Positions 1-12,137 of a stretch of DNA of 64,000 nucleotides are shown piece by piece (positions within the stretch are counted from its first letter, which is position 1; every line of letters begins with the position of its first letter). The notes beneath the pieces were generated by a model. The model made no database searches and had not been told where the DNA came from. It saw nothing but the letters and a program-made list of their open reading frames with translations. The stretch comes from Talaromyces rugulosus. Its lineage: Eukaryota; Ascomycota; Eurotiomycetes; Eurotiales; Trichocomaceae. The position numbers and the translations under genes are program-made. The stretch lies in contig NC_049564.1 of the NCBI RefSeq assembly GCF_013368755.1, positions 2,860,001 to 2,924,000 on the forward strand. The letters are read 5' to 3'.

Positions 1-1
1 C

Positions 2-1067
<1,066 letters not shown>

Positions 1068-1519
1068 GCTATCTTCCTGTTCGGAAATAGGCCTGATGAC
1101 TGGTTAAAGAGAAAGAGAGAGAGCAAAGAGCGAAAGAAAGAAGAAGAAAAAGAAGAAAAGGCAGGACCTTATACTCATGAGCCTCTCGATGTCTTTCCAC
1201 CAATTTTTCTCTTTTTTTTTCTTTTCTGTTTTTTTTTGTCGGTTTAGCAGAATCATATATCATGTGAATGTCTACTTTTTTTTTCTTTTTAAGATTTTGC
1301 GGCAAGTCCACGTGCAATGTTGATGAGGTAGAACATGTAGATGTTATGAATGATACTCGTATGTGTAGATGTTGATTCTGAAATATATTTCTTAGTCTCT
1401 TAGTCTTCGATTTTGCGTGTATGACATTGAAGACACCTGAACAGTTGGACTAGACTTGCCATATGGGCCATGGCATGAATTGAACTTATCGATGGCCGAA
1501 CTTAGGAGGATTCGGGACA
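1068..1519. other. Intergenic, ypkA 3' region
   Basis: Holds the presumed ypkA 3' UTR, with an AG-rich run at about 1105-1160 followed by T-rich tracts. No gene seen. Confidence 0.6.
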
Positions 1520-3288
1520 TTATACTTTACAGAGAAAAAAATCTCTTGACAGTCGTAGAGGTCGTGTATAAGCATCAAGTATCAAGGACAACAGCGTCTG
1601 CTCCACATAGGCTAGAACCTCCCTAGAAATTATCTCTGGCAACGAATCGCGAAAAAAAGATCTCCCTGGTATCTTATCATCGATAACCCATGTAAGCTTC
1701 TCAACATCTCCTTGGTCATTCTTCTTGAAATTCAGTAACCATGCATCAGTTCCATAGTGAAACAGACCCCGCTTCGTCCGCTCCTCTGCCGAGGGCAAGA
1801 AGGAAAACGTAGCATTGTGATGATGCGTCAGCGTATGGATTTGTGAGATCTTCTCATTAATGCTGAATTTGAGAACTCCGTCCTCCTCAAATACCTCGAA
1901 AAAGAAGGCCTTGGTAGAATGAACATACGTTCCGATGAGTTCTTTACCCGATGGCTGGGGAGTATTCGGGATTTGTTCCTTTTTCTAGTGTTTCGACAAT
2001 CTTCTAGTATCCCGCTCTCCAGTTCTTGGTTGTTTTTTGAGCAACTGGAAGAAGATCTATTGTGGTCTCGAGGTTCAAGACAGCCTGAAGAAGCGTTTGA
2101 GCAACCCAATCGGCAATATCACCTTGCGAGATCGAGTTTGTCAAGACCACGATTGCTATCTGCTTCTCGGTAGCAACATGATACAATGGTTGTAACCAGG
2201 GAGGGCACCGTTGTGATAGAAGACAAGGTTACTATTGGATTTAGATCTAATCACCGGCATAGCTTTTACTAGGGCCTGGGTTGAACCCTGTTTTTCCAAA
2301 CTGTGCTGGTAGAGTGACTTTGGCAAAACCAAGCCCGTACATTTCGTCGAATGAGGCTGATTTGTTGATGAAGCTGTGACCAAATAGAATGTTGTCTATG
2401 TGATAAAGAGGCGATTCTTCGCCCTAGAGAATCGATACTAAGAGGCCACCCCACGAGAGTAGATCATGAAGTGTACTTCGGACTCCCCCAGCCGGCGACA
2501 TGAATTTCCCATCCGTGAATCTGACATCACCAATCCGCCACTTCGTCTTGTCATCCAGGACTGCGTATGGCAATGCTGTCGAACCCGCTGGAATTTCCGA
2601 TTCGATAACTGAAGATTGAGACATGCCGACCTGGCTGAGAACGCGTGACTCTAGAGCTTGGCCCCATGACACATTCGCGACTCGTTCAATAATCTCACCA
2701 GCTAGAGCGTACATCCAGTTGTTGTACAACCACTTGGAACGGGTTTGGGTATAGCGCTGGCAAGTGCTTGCACATGGCAACAGTAAAATCCTTGGGTATG
2801 TTAATCTCGTTATTCGCACCAAGCCACATGGCATCTAAGCCGGGCAGACCTGTCTGGTGGGACAAGAGATCAATCAATGTGAGCTGGTCAGCAGGCATTG
2901 GGCCGGCGATGGAAGAGAGCTCAGGTAGGTATGTGGTGATGGGTTCGTTCCATTGGAGCTGGCCCTCATGAACCAACTGCGCGACCGTGGCTGCGACGAA
3001 AGATTTCGATAAGGAGCCAATTGGATATCGCGTTGTAGATTCAGCAACTCGCTGACTTTCAACGTCTGCAAAGTGTAGGTGGTGCTCAAGCAGGATTTCG
3101 CCATACTTTATGACTCCAACAGACATGCCTGCCGTTCCACCGATTTCACGGAGAGCACGTATTGAAGGGATAATATCGTTGATATTTTCGCGGATGTCAT
3201 GGCTGGAGGACGTTGTGACAGGCAATAAACGGAACCGGGGGGCAACCATGGTAAGAGGCCAAAAGACTTGCCCTAGACCTGCAAGCAT
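1520..3288 (-). pseudogene. Decayed serine hydrolase (beta-lactamase / peptidase S12 family)
   Basis: Reading down from ATG 3288, the protein shows family landmarks in order: SxxK nucleophile motif (SLSK in PIGSLSKSF), YxN motif (YNN in WLYNNWMYALAG) and a third motif HNGALPGY, followed by a C-terminal extension as in fungal S12 hydrolases. The frame is broken repeatedly: a one-base shift near 2750, in-frame TAG at 2424-2426, stops around 2240-2249 with a shift, another shift near 2180, TAG at 2004-2006, and a shift near 1958. Homologous-looking peptide continues in the new frame after every break. None of the breaks has GT...AG borders that would make it an intron. Family members are secreted or cytosolic hydrolases or acyltransferases, so substrate cannot be inferred. 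Assembly error is unlikely with this many lesions. Confidence 0.85.
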
Positions 3289-4430
3289 CCTATATTATTG
3301 CTTGTGGAGTTTCAGTCAGAATCACGACTAGCTATAACAAGAGGGGGATATTGAGAAAACAAAGGGATGCGCGGTATTGTAGCTTTATTTGCTGGAAATT
3401 AATTCCGAAATATGAAACCAGAAGGGAAACGAAAAAGAAAGAAAGAGAACCGAAGGAAAATAACAGCAGGGCTCAAATAATTGTACCTAGAGCTGGGCTA
3501 TTATTGTTTGGGGTGTTCATAAGGCACATGTGTATCCCAGTTGACCGGCAAAAGAGACCCTAGTCGTACTACCTATGATATAGATAGATTTGACAGAATA
3601 ATGCAGCTCTCTTTTCCCAAAGGGTGGCAAGAATGAATCTACCGAATTCATGTGACGTACCTTCCGAAGACGTTTGATTCCTATCTAGGGTTGCGGTTCT
3701 CTAAGACAGCAAGCATGAGAAAGGAACTTATCTGCAAGGATTCGCAGGAAGGTTTGATCCTGTGGGCATATGTAACAGGCTTGACCCTTTGTAGCTCCGT
3801 AGTGAGGCTATTCCCAGATCTAGCACCGCGGGTTAGGGTTGTTACCCTTCCCTGCACAAGGCTCCCTTAGTGATAGCCTCAGCCGTCACAATTCAGTCAT
3901 AACACATCCACTCTAGCAATATAAAGATGCTATAAATGAGCATTGTTAACTTAGACTATCCCAGAATTTTGGTGTAGCTAGGACCTCAGTCTCGGCATCA
4001 GAACCACACCGGTCTATCTTATCACAACTCTAATCCTCGTCAACATGGATCACGATGGAATTGGCCTGCGTGCCTAACTCGGAGGAAACGATGGAGTCGT
4101 GTATGACCACTTTGGTCTATTCATAAGGCCTGGTGGGGGATTGAAGCTTCGGGGTATCAAGTTAGCGAAATCAATAATGCCCATAAAAGGCGTATTACCG
4201 AAAGCTTCGCGTGTTTTATCTGTAAACGAGGTTATATTGACCAGAGCATAAGAAGAGACAGAAATAAATACGTATTGGATAATATTGGGAAAATTGAGCA
4301 CTGGGTTAAGATATAAAGACTAGGTTATTGGAGGCTAAACAACTTGGGAATAAAACAGGACTGTCAAAGATTCAAAGGAGTCAAAGCTGTCAACAACACG
4401 TGCTTCCCAAGTATACTACTACATATAACT

Positions 4431-4444
4431 ACGGAGTACTCCGT
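4431..4444. repeat. 14-bp palindrome ACGGAGTACTCCGT
   Basis: Perfect inverted palindrome. Full or half copies recur in non-coding DNA at 9076-9084, 35866-35881, 54362-54370 and 57398-57406. Confidence 0.7.
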
Positions 4445-4469
4445 GCCAAGTACGTAATTAGCCCTCTCA

Positions 4470-4509
4470 TGTCATTGTCACTGTCACTGTCACGGTCACT
4501 GTATAAATA
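4470..4509 (+). promoter_or_regulatory. TGTCAC hexamer repeat plus TATAAATA
   Basis: Imperfect TGTCAC/TGTCAT/GGTCAC repeats (4470-4502) run straight into TATAAATA at 4502-4509. This looks like a core promoter, but no recognised gene follows: the only ATG ORF nearby is a 66-codon frame at 4648-4848 with no known domain. Confidence 0.35.
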
Positions 4510-4605
4510 GCACCCCACTCTATCCCCAATACAGCTAGCGCATACTAATAAAATTTAGCTCGCTTCTCGTGTCCTGGCTGGTCAAGTCAGCGGAGCAGAG
4601 GGGTG

Positions 4606-4613
4606 CACGTGGG
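4606..4613 (+). promoter_or_regulatory. CACGTGGG bHLH-type site
   Basis: CACGTGGG matches the high-affinity site of yeast Pho4 and relatives. It lies 2.2 kb before the phosphate transporter, and no other recognisable gene lies between them. Further CACGTG cores are at 4397-4402 and 5006-5011. Function is inferred from motif and context only. Confidence 0.35.
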
Positions 4614-6301
4614 TGGGGCTCCCGCAGCCACCCGCGAATAGGAAACAATGCAATTGAAAAAGCACAGACTGAGTGGGGAATGGGCTGGGGAAGGCTATTC
4701 GCACGACGTCAACAATGGGTTGATCTCTATGCACTCCGTACCAGGGGGTTGGAATTTTGTTGTTGGTTGGGATTGTTATTGTTGTCGATTTATATCTTTT
4801 TATATGCAGTACATAGCTTTTCTGTCAGTGTATACTGGTAGTATATAGATGCATGTTCAAATACTGTGCCTTTGCCAAACCATGGATGTGGCAACACTTC
4901 GGAACGCGGAACCAGGAGGCAGAGTTTTTTCTAGCCAACCACTGGAGAGACTACGAAGGCTACAGGTTGGTGTGGGTGCCACCGAGTGGGCTATGGCTAG
5001 TGGCGCACGTGTTGTGTCGTTCGAGAACATCTGATCCACCCTCCATGACAGTGGAAAGTGACAGGCAGACTCGCCTAATGCAGGCACCAGGCGGCTAAGC
5101 AATGAACAAGCAATGTCAAGCATGGGCTAGAAGAATGTGGGCGTTCCGTTCTAGTACGAATCGAGTACCCATCTCCTTTGAGGCTTGGTGGCGACGGCTG
5201 AAAATTTTGTTGCCCGGTGAAACACTGGGTTCCCTGGTCGTCGGGCGTCTGTTTCCATCTCTCTGCGAGAGTTTAAATTTGCTGATGCTGTAGTACAGCT
5301 TGGCATCTTCAAGGCGGCTCATAAGCTCCGAATCGATGACCGCTGGATACGTAAGACCAAGACTCTAAAGAACCCCGGCGTCGATCTGGTGCATGTCAGT
5401 TCGAATAAATAGAATATATGAAACATCCTTGACAATTTCCCAAGGTGACATCGACGCGAAGATCCCGGCGGCCCCTGGCAAGTCGGACTCGCAAGTCGCA
5501 TGTAGTAGGTAGTACGCAGGTCGCAGCGTGGCGGCCCCTAGTCCACGAACCACCAGGCAAAAAAAAGATCGTAGCAGCGACAAATGATAATTCCCATAGA
5601 CTGCATACTGTCATGCATGCTAGAAAAGCTGGATCGGCTAGCTCCGGGCCTACCGACGCTCGGTTCGAAGCTCCCAATAATAACCCATCTAGCAAACTCG
5701 AGTCAGCCTCGCGATGAACTGCCAGCCCGTGGAGAAGAGTGCACCCACGAGGGAAAAAAAAAGAAACAAAAAAAACAAAAGGTGATAGGAAGATGAAGTA
5801 GGTAATCTAACTAATAACAATAAATAATAATAATAAACAATCGTTAACAAAAGCGAGAGGGCGCGCGTGGCATGGTCGAACGAGGCTTGATGATTCGCCC
5901 GGCAGTGGAAAGTATAATTCGTGTCTCAGCGAGAATAAAGCGGGACTCCAGGGTCAGGCTGTCACTGGGCACTCGGGATTGGCGGTAAAAAGATCAATTA
6001 GATCGTTGATCGAATCGCAAGTAATATTATCACGATGCAAGTTGACGGAAGTCGGGACAGGCACAGCACAGCGCGCGTGACCAGGAGCAGGTGCAGGAAG
6101 CTTAGCGACGCATGCTTATATAATACAATTCGTATCCACTGATTCAGGTAGGCGCAGAGAGGCAACTTGAGGAAGGCGCAGAGCAGAGTTTTGCGCAAGG
6201 AAAGAGCGACCCGGCGGCGACGGTCAGCATGACGCTTGCAGCCGACCCCGCGCTAGGCCCAATGAGGGCGCCCGCAAAGAGCAATGAAGACGGCCGCTGC
6301 A

Positions 6302-6311
6302 CACACGTGTG
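6302..6311 (+). promoter_or_regulatory. CACACGTGTG palindrome (Pho4/NUC-1-type E-box)
   Basis: Ten-base palindrome with a CACGTG core, about 475 bp upstream of the transporter ATG and 226 bp upstream of its TATA box. bHLH phosphate regulators (Pho4 in yeast, NUC-1 in Neurospora) bind CACGTG. Phosphate control here is inferred. Confidence 0.5.
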
Positions 6312-6536
6312 CGGACGCCCCGCGCTGATTGGGCGACGGCTCTGGGGAGAGCCCTTTTCGCAGTATCGCCAGCTTCGGCCGTCAACAACTGCAACTCTGG
6401 CCCATCATGGCTGCGCTTAACTCGGTTCCATCGGCGCTGGCCCATACGGTGGAGGGGAGAGCTGTGCGCTCCGCTGGCATATCAGCGACCCCCATGCCAA
6501 AACGTGCCTCTGCCAGCCCCGCCCACGCCCTGTCTA

Positions 6537-6543
6537 TATAACC
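6537..6543 (+). promoter_or_regulatory. TATA box of phosphate transporter gene
   Basis: TATATAA, preceded by a GC-rich CCCGCCCACGCCC stretch, 240 bp before the ATG at 6783. This implies a leader of roughly 200 nt. Confidence 0.55.
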
Positions 6544-6782
6544 AGATCTGCCCTCGCCATCGCTCTGTTTCTGGAAGCCGGACGACTCGCAACTCTCAAG
6601 CCTCGCCTTGATCTGCCTTGGCTTTCTGCCACTTCTCTTGGCTATTGTCGCGTTTCTTGGCTCTTGGTGCGTTTGTGCGAACTCGTGTTCGTCGGTGGAA
6701 AGAGTAATTGCGTGCTGACTTGCATCTAGATCGTTTCTCTCTCTAGACGAGCAGGTACAGAGAAATTCAACCAGCCAGCACA

Positions 6783-8820
6783 ATGACCACTCTCGGTCCC
6801 AACCCTCCCCATGGCCCCGACATGGGAGGCCACCCCGAGTCCGAGGACATGCACCCTCACGAGAAGGACGCCTTCGACAAGCTGCTCCGTCCCGACGACA
6901 GCTACACTCCGGAGGGCGTCTACTGGGCCGATCTGCCCATCGGAAAGCGAGTTGGCTTTGTCTCCAAGATCGACCGTGAGGAGGCTGCTCGCGAGCTGCG
7001 CACCATCGGCCGCATGATCAAGGAGGATCCTCTGTCGCCCGTCAGCTTCTACTTCAAGAACATGGTTCTACCCGGTGCCGGTTTGCTTTTGGAGGGTTAT
7101 GTCCTGTTCTCCATCGGTAATGTCACCCCGCTGCTCCAGGCCGCCTTCCCCGACTGCTGGAAGCACCACACCACTTGCAACATCAACTGGATCAACTCGA
7201 TCAACTATCTCGAAGTTGCTGGTATCATCGTTGGTCAGATTCTCGTCGGTTACTTGGGTGACATGTAAGTTGCACACGTCTCAATGCTGTCTGTCGTTCC
7301 ACTCGCTAAACTTGTCCAGGATCGGTCGTCGCTGGGGTTTGATCCAGGATGCCGCCATCATGTTTGTCGGTCTGCTGATGCTGACTGCTGCTTGGGGTCT
7401 CACCGAGAACGGCTGGATTATCTGCTACGCCTGGTCTCTCTTCTTCTACAGTATCGGTGTCGGTGGTGAATACCCCATGACTGCCACATCCGGTATGGAG
7501 AACGCTGTTGGGTCTGGTCGTGTTTCGACCCGCGACGATCGCCTTCACCGTGGCCGCAAGGTCACCAGCGCTTTCCTCATGCAGGGTTGGGGTCAGTTCC
7601 TCAACCAGGTCATCCTCATCCTGCTCCTCCTTATCTTCCACTCCGGTTCCAGCCAGCCCCCATACTCGCCTCTCTCCGCCCAGTGGACCTACCGTGTCTC
7701 GTTCGCTATTCCTGCTGTCGGTACTCTCTGGCTCACCTACTACCGTGCCTACCACATGAAGGGCGCCTCCAACCAGCTCCAGGCCATCAAGAAGAAGGCC
7801 TCGGTTACTGGCTACGATGTCGAGTCTCTGCGCATGACCTTCAAGCACTTTGGTTTCCGTCTCTTTGCTACTTCGGCTGGCTGGTTCGCCAATGATGTGT
7901 TCTTCTACGGAAACAAGCTGTTCCAATCTCAGTTCATTGCCGTCATCCTGCCCAACGAGAAGTCGGTTATGCCCAACTGGCTTTACAGTTTGCTCAACAT
8001 TGGTGTCTCCCTGTTCGGATACTATGCTGCCTCGTTCTTAATTGATAACAAGCTGTACGGCCGTAAGTGGATGCAGCAGGTGGGTTTCCTCATGTGCTTC
8101 ATCTTCTTCATCATTCCGGGCTTCAAGTACAAGTACTACACCTCGTCCGAAAACATCCACTCTTTCCAGGCCATGTATTTCCTGTCTTCTTTCTTCAACC
8201 AGTTCGGCCCCAACTGTGTCACCTTCGTTGTCGCCGCCGAATGCTACCCGGCTTCTATCCGTGCCAGTGCTCACGGTATGTCTGCTGCCTGGGGCAAACT
8301 GGGTGCTTTGGTCACCGCTATCATGGGCTCGTACACCACCGTCCAGCAGCGTTTCTACATTGTCCCATGGTTCGGTCTTGCCGGCATGGTGGTCACATTC
8401 TTTTTCCTTCCTGACACCACCGGTCTCGACCTGAAGGAGCAGGAGCGCCGTTGGTGGTACATCCGCCAGGGCCGTGAGAACGATTACCATGGTGTCGCCA
8501 TCCACCCTCAGCACTTGTCTTTGTGGGAACGCTTCCGCGGTGTTAGCAAGAACTACGACGCCGACCTCGACTACAAGCAAAAGCTGGAGGACTACCGTGT
8601 CGAGTGGGAGGCCGGCATCTCCCGCAAGCTCTCTAACGAGGACGGCGAGCTTGATGTCGACACTGAGGAGCACCTCTTTGAAGGCCACGTCCACACCTAC
8701 TTTGAGCGTACCAGCCCAATGTTCCGTGGCAACGAAAAGACCGTCCAAAAGTTCTCTGCTCTGCCTCCTGCCGCCAACTCGATTGAAAGTGATACTACCG
8801 AGGCTGTGACTGAGAAGTAG
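6783..8820 (+). CDS. MFS inorganic phosphate transporter (PHO84/PHS family-like)
   Basis: Plasma-membrane H+/phosphate symporter of the major facilitator superfamily (family inference). Two exons, 6783-7264 and 7320-8820, joined by a 55-nt intron (GTAAGT...CAG), give 660 residues, somewhat longer than Pho84. About twelve hydrophobic segments are visible. The first follows a 95-residue hydrophilic N-terminus, and loop 2-3 carries GDMIGRRWGL, the MFS D-x-x-G-R-R motif. The segment SIGVGGEYPMTATSG corresponds to the GIGGDYPLSA region of Pho84-type carriers. The last roughly 140 residues form a charged cytosolic tail. Codon use is strongly C-ending, as in highly expressed genes. The promoter has a CACGTG palindrome and TATA box. 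The exact substrate (phosphate versus glycerophosphodiester) is not certain. Confidence 0.85.
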
Positions 8821-9267
8821 TTTTTTTTACCTTCTCGGTCTACCTGCCCAAAACGGCCTCGCGCCTACATGCATCTTTTTTCCCTTTTTTACCCCCATTG
8901 ACCCAGATTAGATATCCATGTGTGATTAGTTCGTGTTGATAATTTGTTCGCATTTGGTTCTGTTCTTTTTAGAGCCACGACCATGCCTAGTTGGCGCTGT
9001 GAATAGCCTAATTATAATTCTTGCCTATTTTTTTAACCTTTTATGATCTTTAAATAGATGATGTAAGCATAGTAGTACTCCGTAGAGAAGTAGAGACAAG
9101 ATGCCCGTAAACGGCGGTCCCACCCTGACTTGGTGGGGCATCGATCGAAGACTACATTCCAGTCCACCACTTCTCTGGCGAACGTCCCACAACTCACAAT
9201 CCACAATCCAGGCAAATCAATAATGAAGAACCCACAGCCATAGCTATCTATACAGGCAAAAAAGAAA
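8821..9267. other. Intergenic between transporter and RCC1-like gene
   Basis: T-rich 3' UTR of the transporter, a TACTCCGTA half-palindrome at 9076-9084, then the short leader of the next gene. No gene seen. Confidence 0.6.
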
Positions 9268-10509
9268 ATGCCGGTATATGCCTTTGGCTCCAACGGCTCC
9301 GGCCAACTGGGCATCGGCCACACGGACGACGTCTGCACGCCAACGCGCTGTTTTTTCTCGAGACCTGACGATAGCACCACCACCAGTAGCACTGGTGGTG
9401 GTAGTGATACTACTATCGATACCGATCCCGATAAGGTTATAGATGAAGATAGAGATCGGGTCCGCCGCATCGCCGCAGGCGGTAATCACACCATCATCCT
9501 ATACGCCAGTGGAGCCGCGTATGCGGCAGGAATGAACGCCGATGGGCGCTGTGGAGTTGGGGATGTAAACTCTAATTATTCGTTTTCTCCTTCTACAACT
9601 AAATCTGAAACTGATTTGGGCGGGGAAGAAAGAAGAATGTTGGTTCGGTTTGCGCGTGTTAGGCTTGAGCTGGCGGATGGCCGTGTTGTGGATCGGTTCG
9701 CCGATGTATCTGCGTCGTGGGCTGCGACGGTGTTTGTAGCGCTGTGCGGAGAGGAGGTTTATGTCGTGGGATCGGGGGAGAAAGGGGAATTGGGACTTGG
9801 TGAAGCTTGTCAGATAGCTGCTGAACCAACGGTTATAACCGATTTCCCTCCGGCAGGGTCAAGTGTCACGGCTATTGCTAGCGGAATGAGCCATGTGGTT
9901 TGTGTCTTGTCGAATGGACATGTCTACGGCTGGGGCGCTGCGCGAAAGGGGCAGTTGGGTCATTCAGCAACAGCATCAAAGGCGGCGTGGGTGCCCGTTA
10001 GTATTGAAGATGTATCGTTTCGCGCAGATGGCGCCGCGTGTGGAAGGGAGTTTACGGTTGTTGTCGGCCGTGCCTCTGGGGAATACGTTGTTCTTGGGTC
10101 TGATAAATGGGGTATTGTTTCTGGTGCTACTTCTTCTGCTGCAGAAACAAACCTCAAAAAGGGGCGTGTTTCTACAAGCTGGCATGGAGTCTATATACAC
10201 AACGCTGCCGATAACTCTCTTGTGGCCTGGGGCCGCAACGACCGCGGCCAGCTTCCGCCGTCTTCATTGTCCGAAAAAAAAGTCGCGCAGTTCGCGGCGG
10301 GCAGTGAGCATGCTGTTGCACTCCTGTCCGATCTGACGGTTGTCTCGTTTGGGTGGGGCGAGCATGGGAACTGTGGTGCGGCGGTGGACGCGCAGGGAAA
10401 CGTCAAGGACCGGGTTAATGAGATTCCGCTGTCGCTGGCCGACGATGAGCGCGTAGTCCGCGTGGCTGCTGGCTGTGCGACGAGCTGGGTTGTGACGACT
10501 CGTGGCTGA
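9268..10509 (+). CDS. RCC1-repeat protein (Ats1-like)
   Basis: Single-exon gene of 413 residues built of RCC1 beta-propeller repeats. Repeat signatures are visible near the start (VYAFGSNGSGQLGIG), at about 170 (VYVVGSGEKGELGLG), 216 (VYGWGAARKGQLG), 312 (LVAWGRNDRGQLP) and 361 (VVSFGWGEHGNCG). The spacer residues are longer and more diverged than in true Ran GEF RCC1, and the low-complexity DDSTTTSS insert interrupts blade 1. It is closer to the Ats1/alpha-tubulin-suppressor type of RCC1-like protein than to nuclear RCC1. Partner and role cannot be read from sequence. The start is ATG 9268 following an A-rich leader. The stop is 26 bp from the convergent rad9 stop, so 3' UTRs must overlap. 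Confidence 0.85.
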   Translation: MPVYAFGSNGSGQLGIGHTDDVCTPTRCFFSRPDDSTTTSSTGGGSDTTIDTDPDKVIDEDRDRVRRIAAGGNHTIILYASGAAYAAGMNADGRCGVGDVNSNYSFSPSTTKSETDLGGEERRMLVRFARVRLELADGRVVDRFADVSASWAATVFVALCGEEVYVVGSGEKGELGLGEACQIAAEPTVITDFPPAGSSVTAIASGMSHVVCVLSNGHVYGWGAARKGQLGHSATASKAAWVPVSIEDVSFRADGAACGREFTVVVGRASGEYVVLGSDKWGIVSGATSSAAETNLKKGRVSTSWHGVYIHNAADNSLVAWGRNDRGQLPPSSLSEKKVAQFAAGSEHAVALLSDLTVVSFGWGEHGNCGAAVDAQGNVKDRVNEIPLSLADDERVVRVAAGCATSWVVTTRG

Positions 10510-10535
10510 GTATCAACAAGATTTTATCCTCTAGG

Positions 10536-12137
10536 TCAGTCGAAAAGACCGAGGTTCCGGACCTGTGATATACGCTGCGTTGGCGGAATGGCCGTCTCGT
10601 CAGGATCCGGCTGCTTCGTCTCTGATGGGAATGATGGGTAGCTGTCTGTCAGTGGCCGTGGACGGCCTTCATGATATGCACCCTAAACAAATCAGCAATC
10701 AGAATGAGTAGTACAACTCACTCTTGAAAAGTAGGAACAAACCGCTTCGACCTTGGAGTTCCAGGTCAAGATATCCTCCTGTTCTTCCTCATAGTCCTGC
10801 TCATCCCACTGTCTGTCGTCGTCTGCCGGCACAAAGAGACTGTCGGTTAGGTCTGCAAATGCAGACCTCGACGCATCCGTCGAAATAATCTCAGACCGAG
10901 AAGGCGGAGGAGGCAACGGCCGAGATGCTGAAGACCGTGCCGACGGCGTCGGTGGAGGCATTGACGGTCTTCCACTAGCAGGCACACGCTGAGCTGCCGG
11001 CCGGGCAGAGAGCTGGGATGCCGGTCTCGATGATGAGGCTGGCTGGTCGTCGTCGTTGTCATCAACTTCGCCTCGCGTCATCAGAGTGAATTCGGCTCCG
11101 ATTCCTTCCGACTTATAGGTCAGTTGCATGGGTCGACAGGGCCGCGTGTACCGTGCGGTAATCGGCGTTTTCAAGCTGTCTGCATGGATGACTACGGCTT
11201 TGAAGTCTTTGGCGCTGATTGCAACGTGCAGGCCGTCTTTGACCATGTATTCATCGAAATCTTTACTGTCAAGCGTTACAGATGTATGCAGCGGCTGTTT
11301 CAATATCTCTAGCTTGTGTGTCAGCGTAGTTCAACCAACAAAGAAAAATAAAGCTACCCTTTCCGTCGGTGATTTTATTGGTAAAACTAGTAAATACGGC
11401 TTTACCGCCATCAGGATACATGTCAAGCTGCTCCGCCGAGGGGCTAAAGTAATCGATAATCTCCCGAAGGAGCTTAGACTCGACTCGCCACTGGTTCTGC
11501 GTTCTGGATTGATCAAACATGGCGTGTTGCACATTGATCGGTTCGTATGTGAGTCTGTATGACTTGACGACGCCTGCAAGTATAAATAGCCTGCTGAAGC
11601 CAAATATGCAAATAGATTCAACGCACCCTGACCACATATCATTTTGATAATCAGCCTACATTCGGGATCGTCAGGAGTATCGCGGAGTTCCACGTCACAG
11701 CGTTCTACTGCAGTGTCCTTGTCACGCGACTCGCTAGCTCGGCCCTTGAAGACTGAGAGCAATGCCTATCAGAGTCAGACTTCAAATGAATACCAGTATC
11801 ACCAGAAACGTACCTTGAGGTATAATTGGCACGAGAAAGGATCTGCATTCTGGCCTCTAGCTAGGCTGAAAGAGTATTTTGAAAAGAACTTGTCTGAATC
11901 GAGGACAAAAGACGAATATGCAGTTTTCGCCGTGTTCAATGCGCTGAAACGGAGCTATAAATAGAAAGACAAAAAAAACACAAGTCAGCTCCAGGCAAAT
12001 GGTGGCCCTCTCGATCTAATTACCATGTCATATTCGGCCTCAATCGACACGCTTTCGTTGAACTTGGTGAGACACACAAGCGCGTCGTGCAGCCGAAACA
12101 GCGCGGGCGGCTCCATAGAAAACGACAGTGTTGCCAT
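10536..12137 (-). CDS. rad9: DNA damage checkpoint clamp subunit Rad9
   Basis: Rad9 subunit of the 9-1-1 (Rad9-Rad1-Hus1) PCNA-like clamp, a nuclear sensor that activates ATR/Mec1 signalling. Six exons on the minus strand: 12137-12024, 11954-11814, 11765-11627, 11573-11358, 11308-10743 and 10682-10536, giving 440 residues. The N-terminus reads as a Rad9 clamp domain (FRLHDALVCLTKFNESVSIE), continues through LYEPI/LTYEPINVQHA regions and ends the globular part at about residue 270. A Ser/Pro-rich acidic tail follows. The final exon supplies the diagnostic C-terminus IPPTQRISQVRNLGLFD, the conserved end of ascomycete Rad9; it is reached only by splicing out 10683-10742. Without that splice the frame stops at 10692. 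Confidence 0.92.

Larger units (their letters stand above)
3289..6782. other. Gene-poor 3.5-kb stretch and phosphate-transporter promoter
   Basis: No ORF here carries recognisable domains or splicing support. It contains four CACGTG hexamers (4397, 4606, 5006, 6304), a palindrome ACGGAGTACTCCGT at 4431-4444, a TGTCAC-type hexamer repeat at 4470-4502 directly followed by TATAAATA, and the TATA box of the downstream transporter at 6537-6543. Confidence 0.6.

Noticed and set aside
3836..3850. GGGTTAGGG as interstitial telomere repeat
   Set aside because: Only about one and a half repeat units; expected by chance.
5660..5672. B-box-like GGTTCGAAGCT as part of a tRNA gene
   Set aside because: No matching A box, acceptor stem or anticodon arm at the required spacing.
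8038..8748. 236-codon antisense ORF over the phosphate transporter
   Set aside because: Shadow of the strongly codon-biased transporter gene on the other strand.
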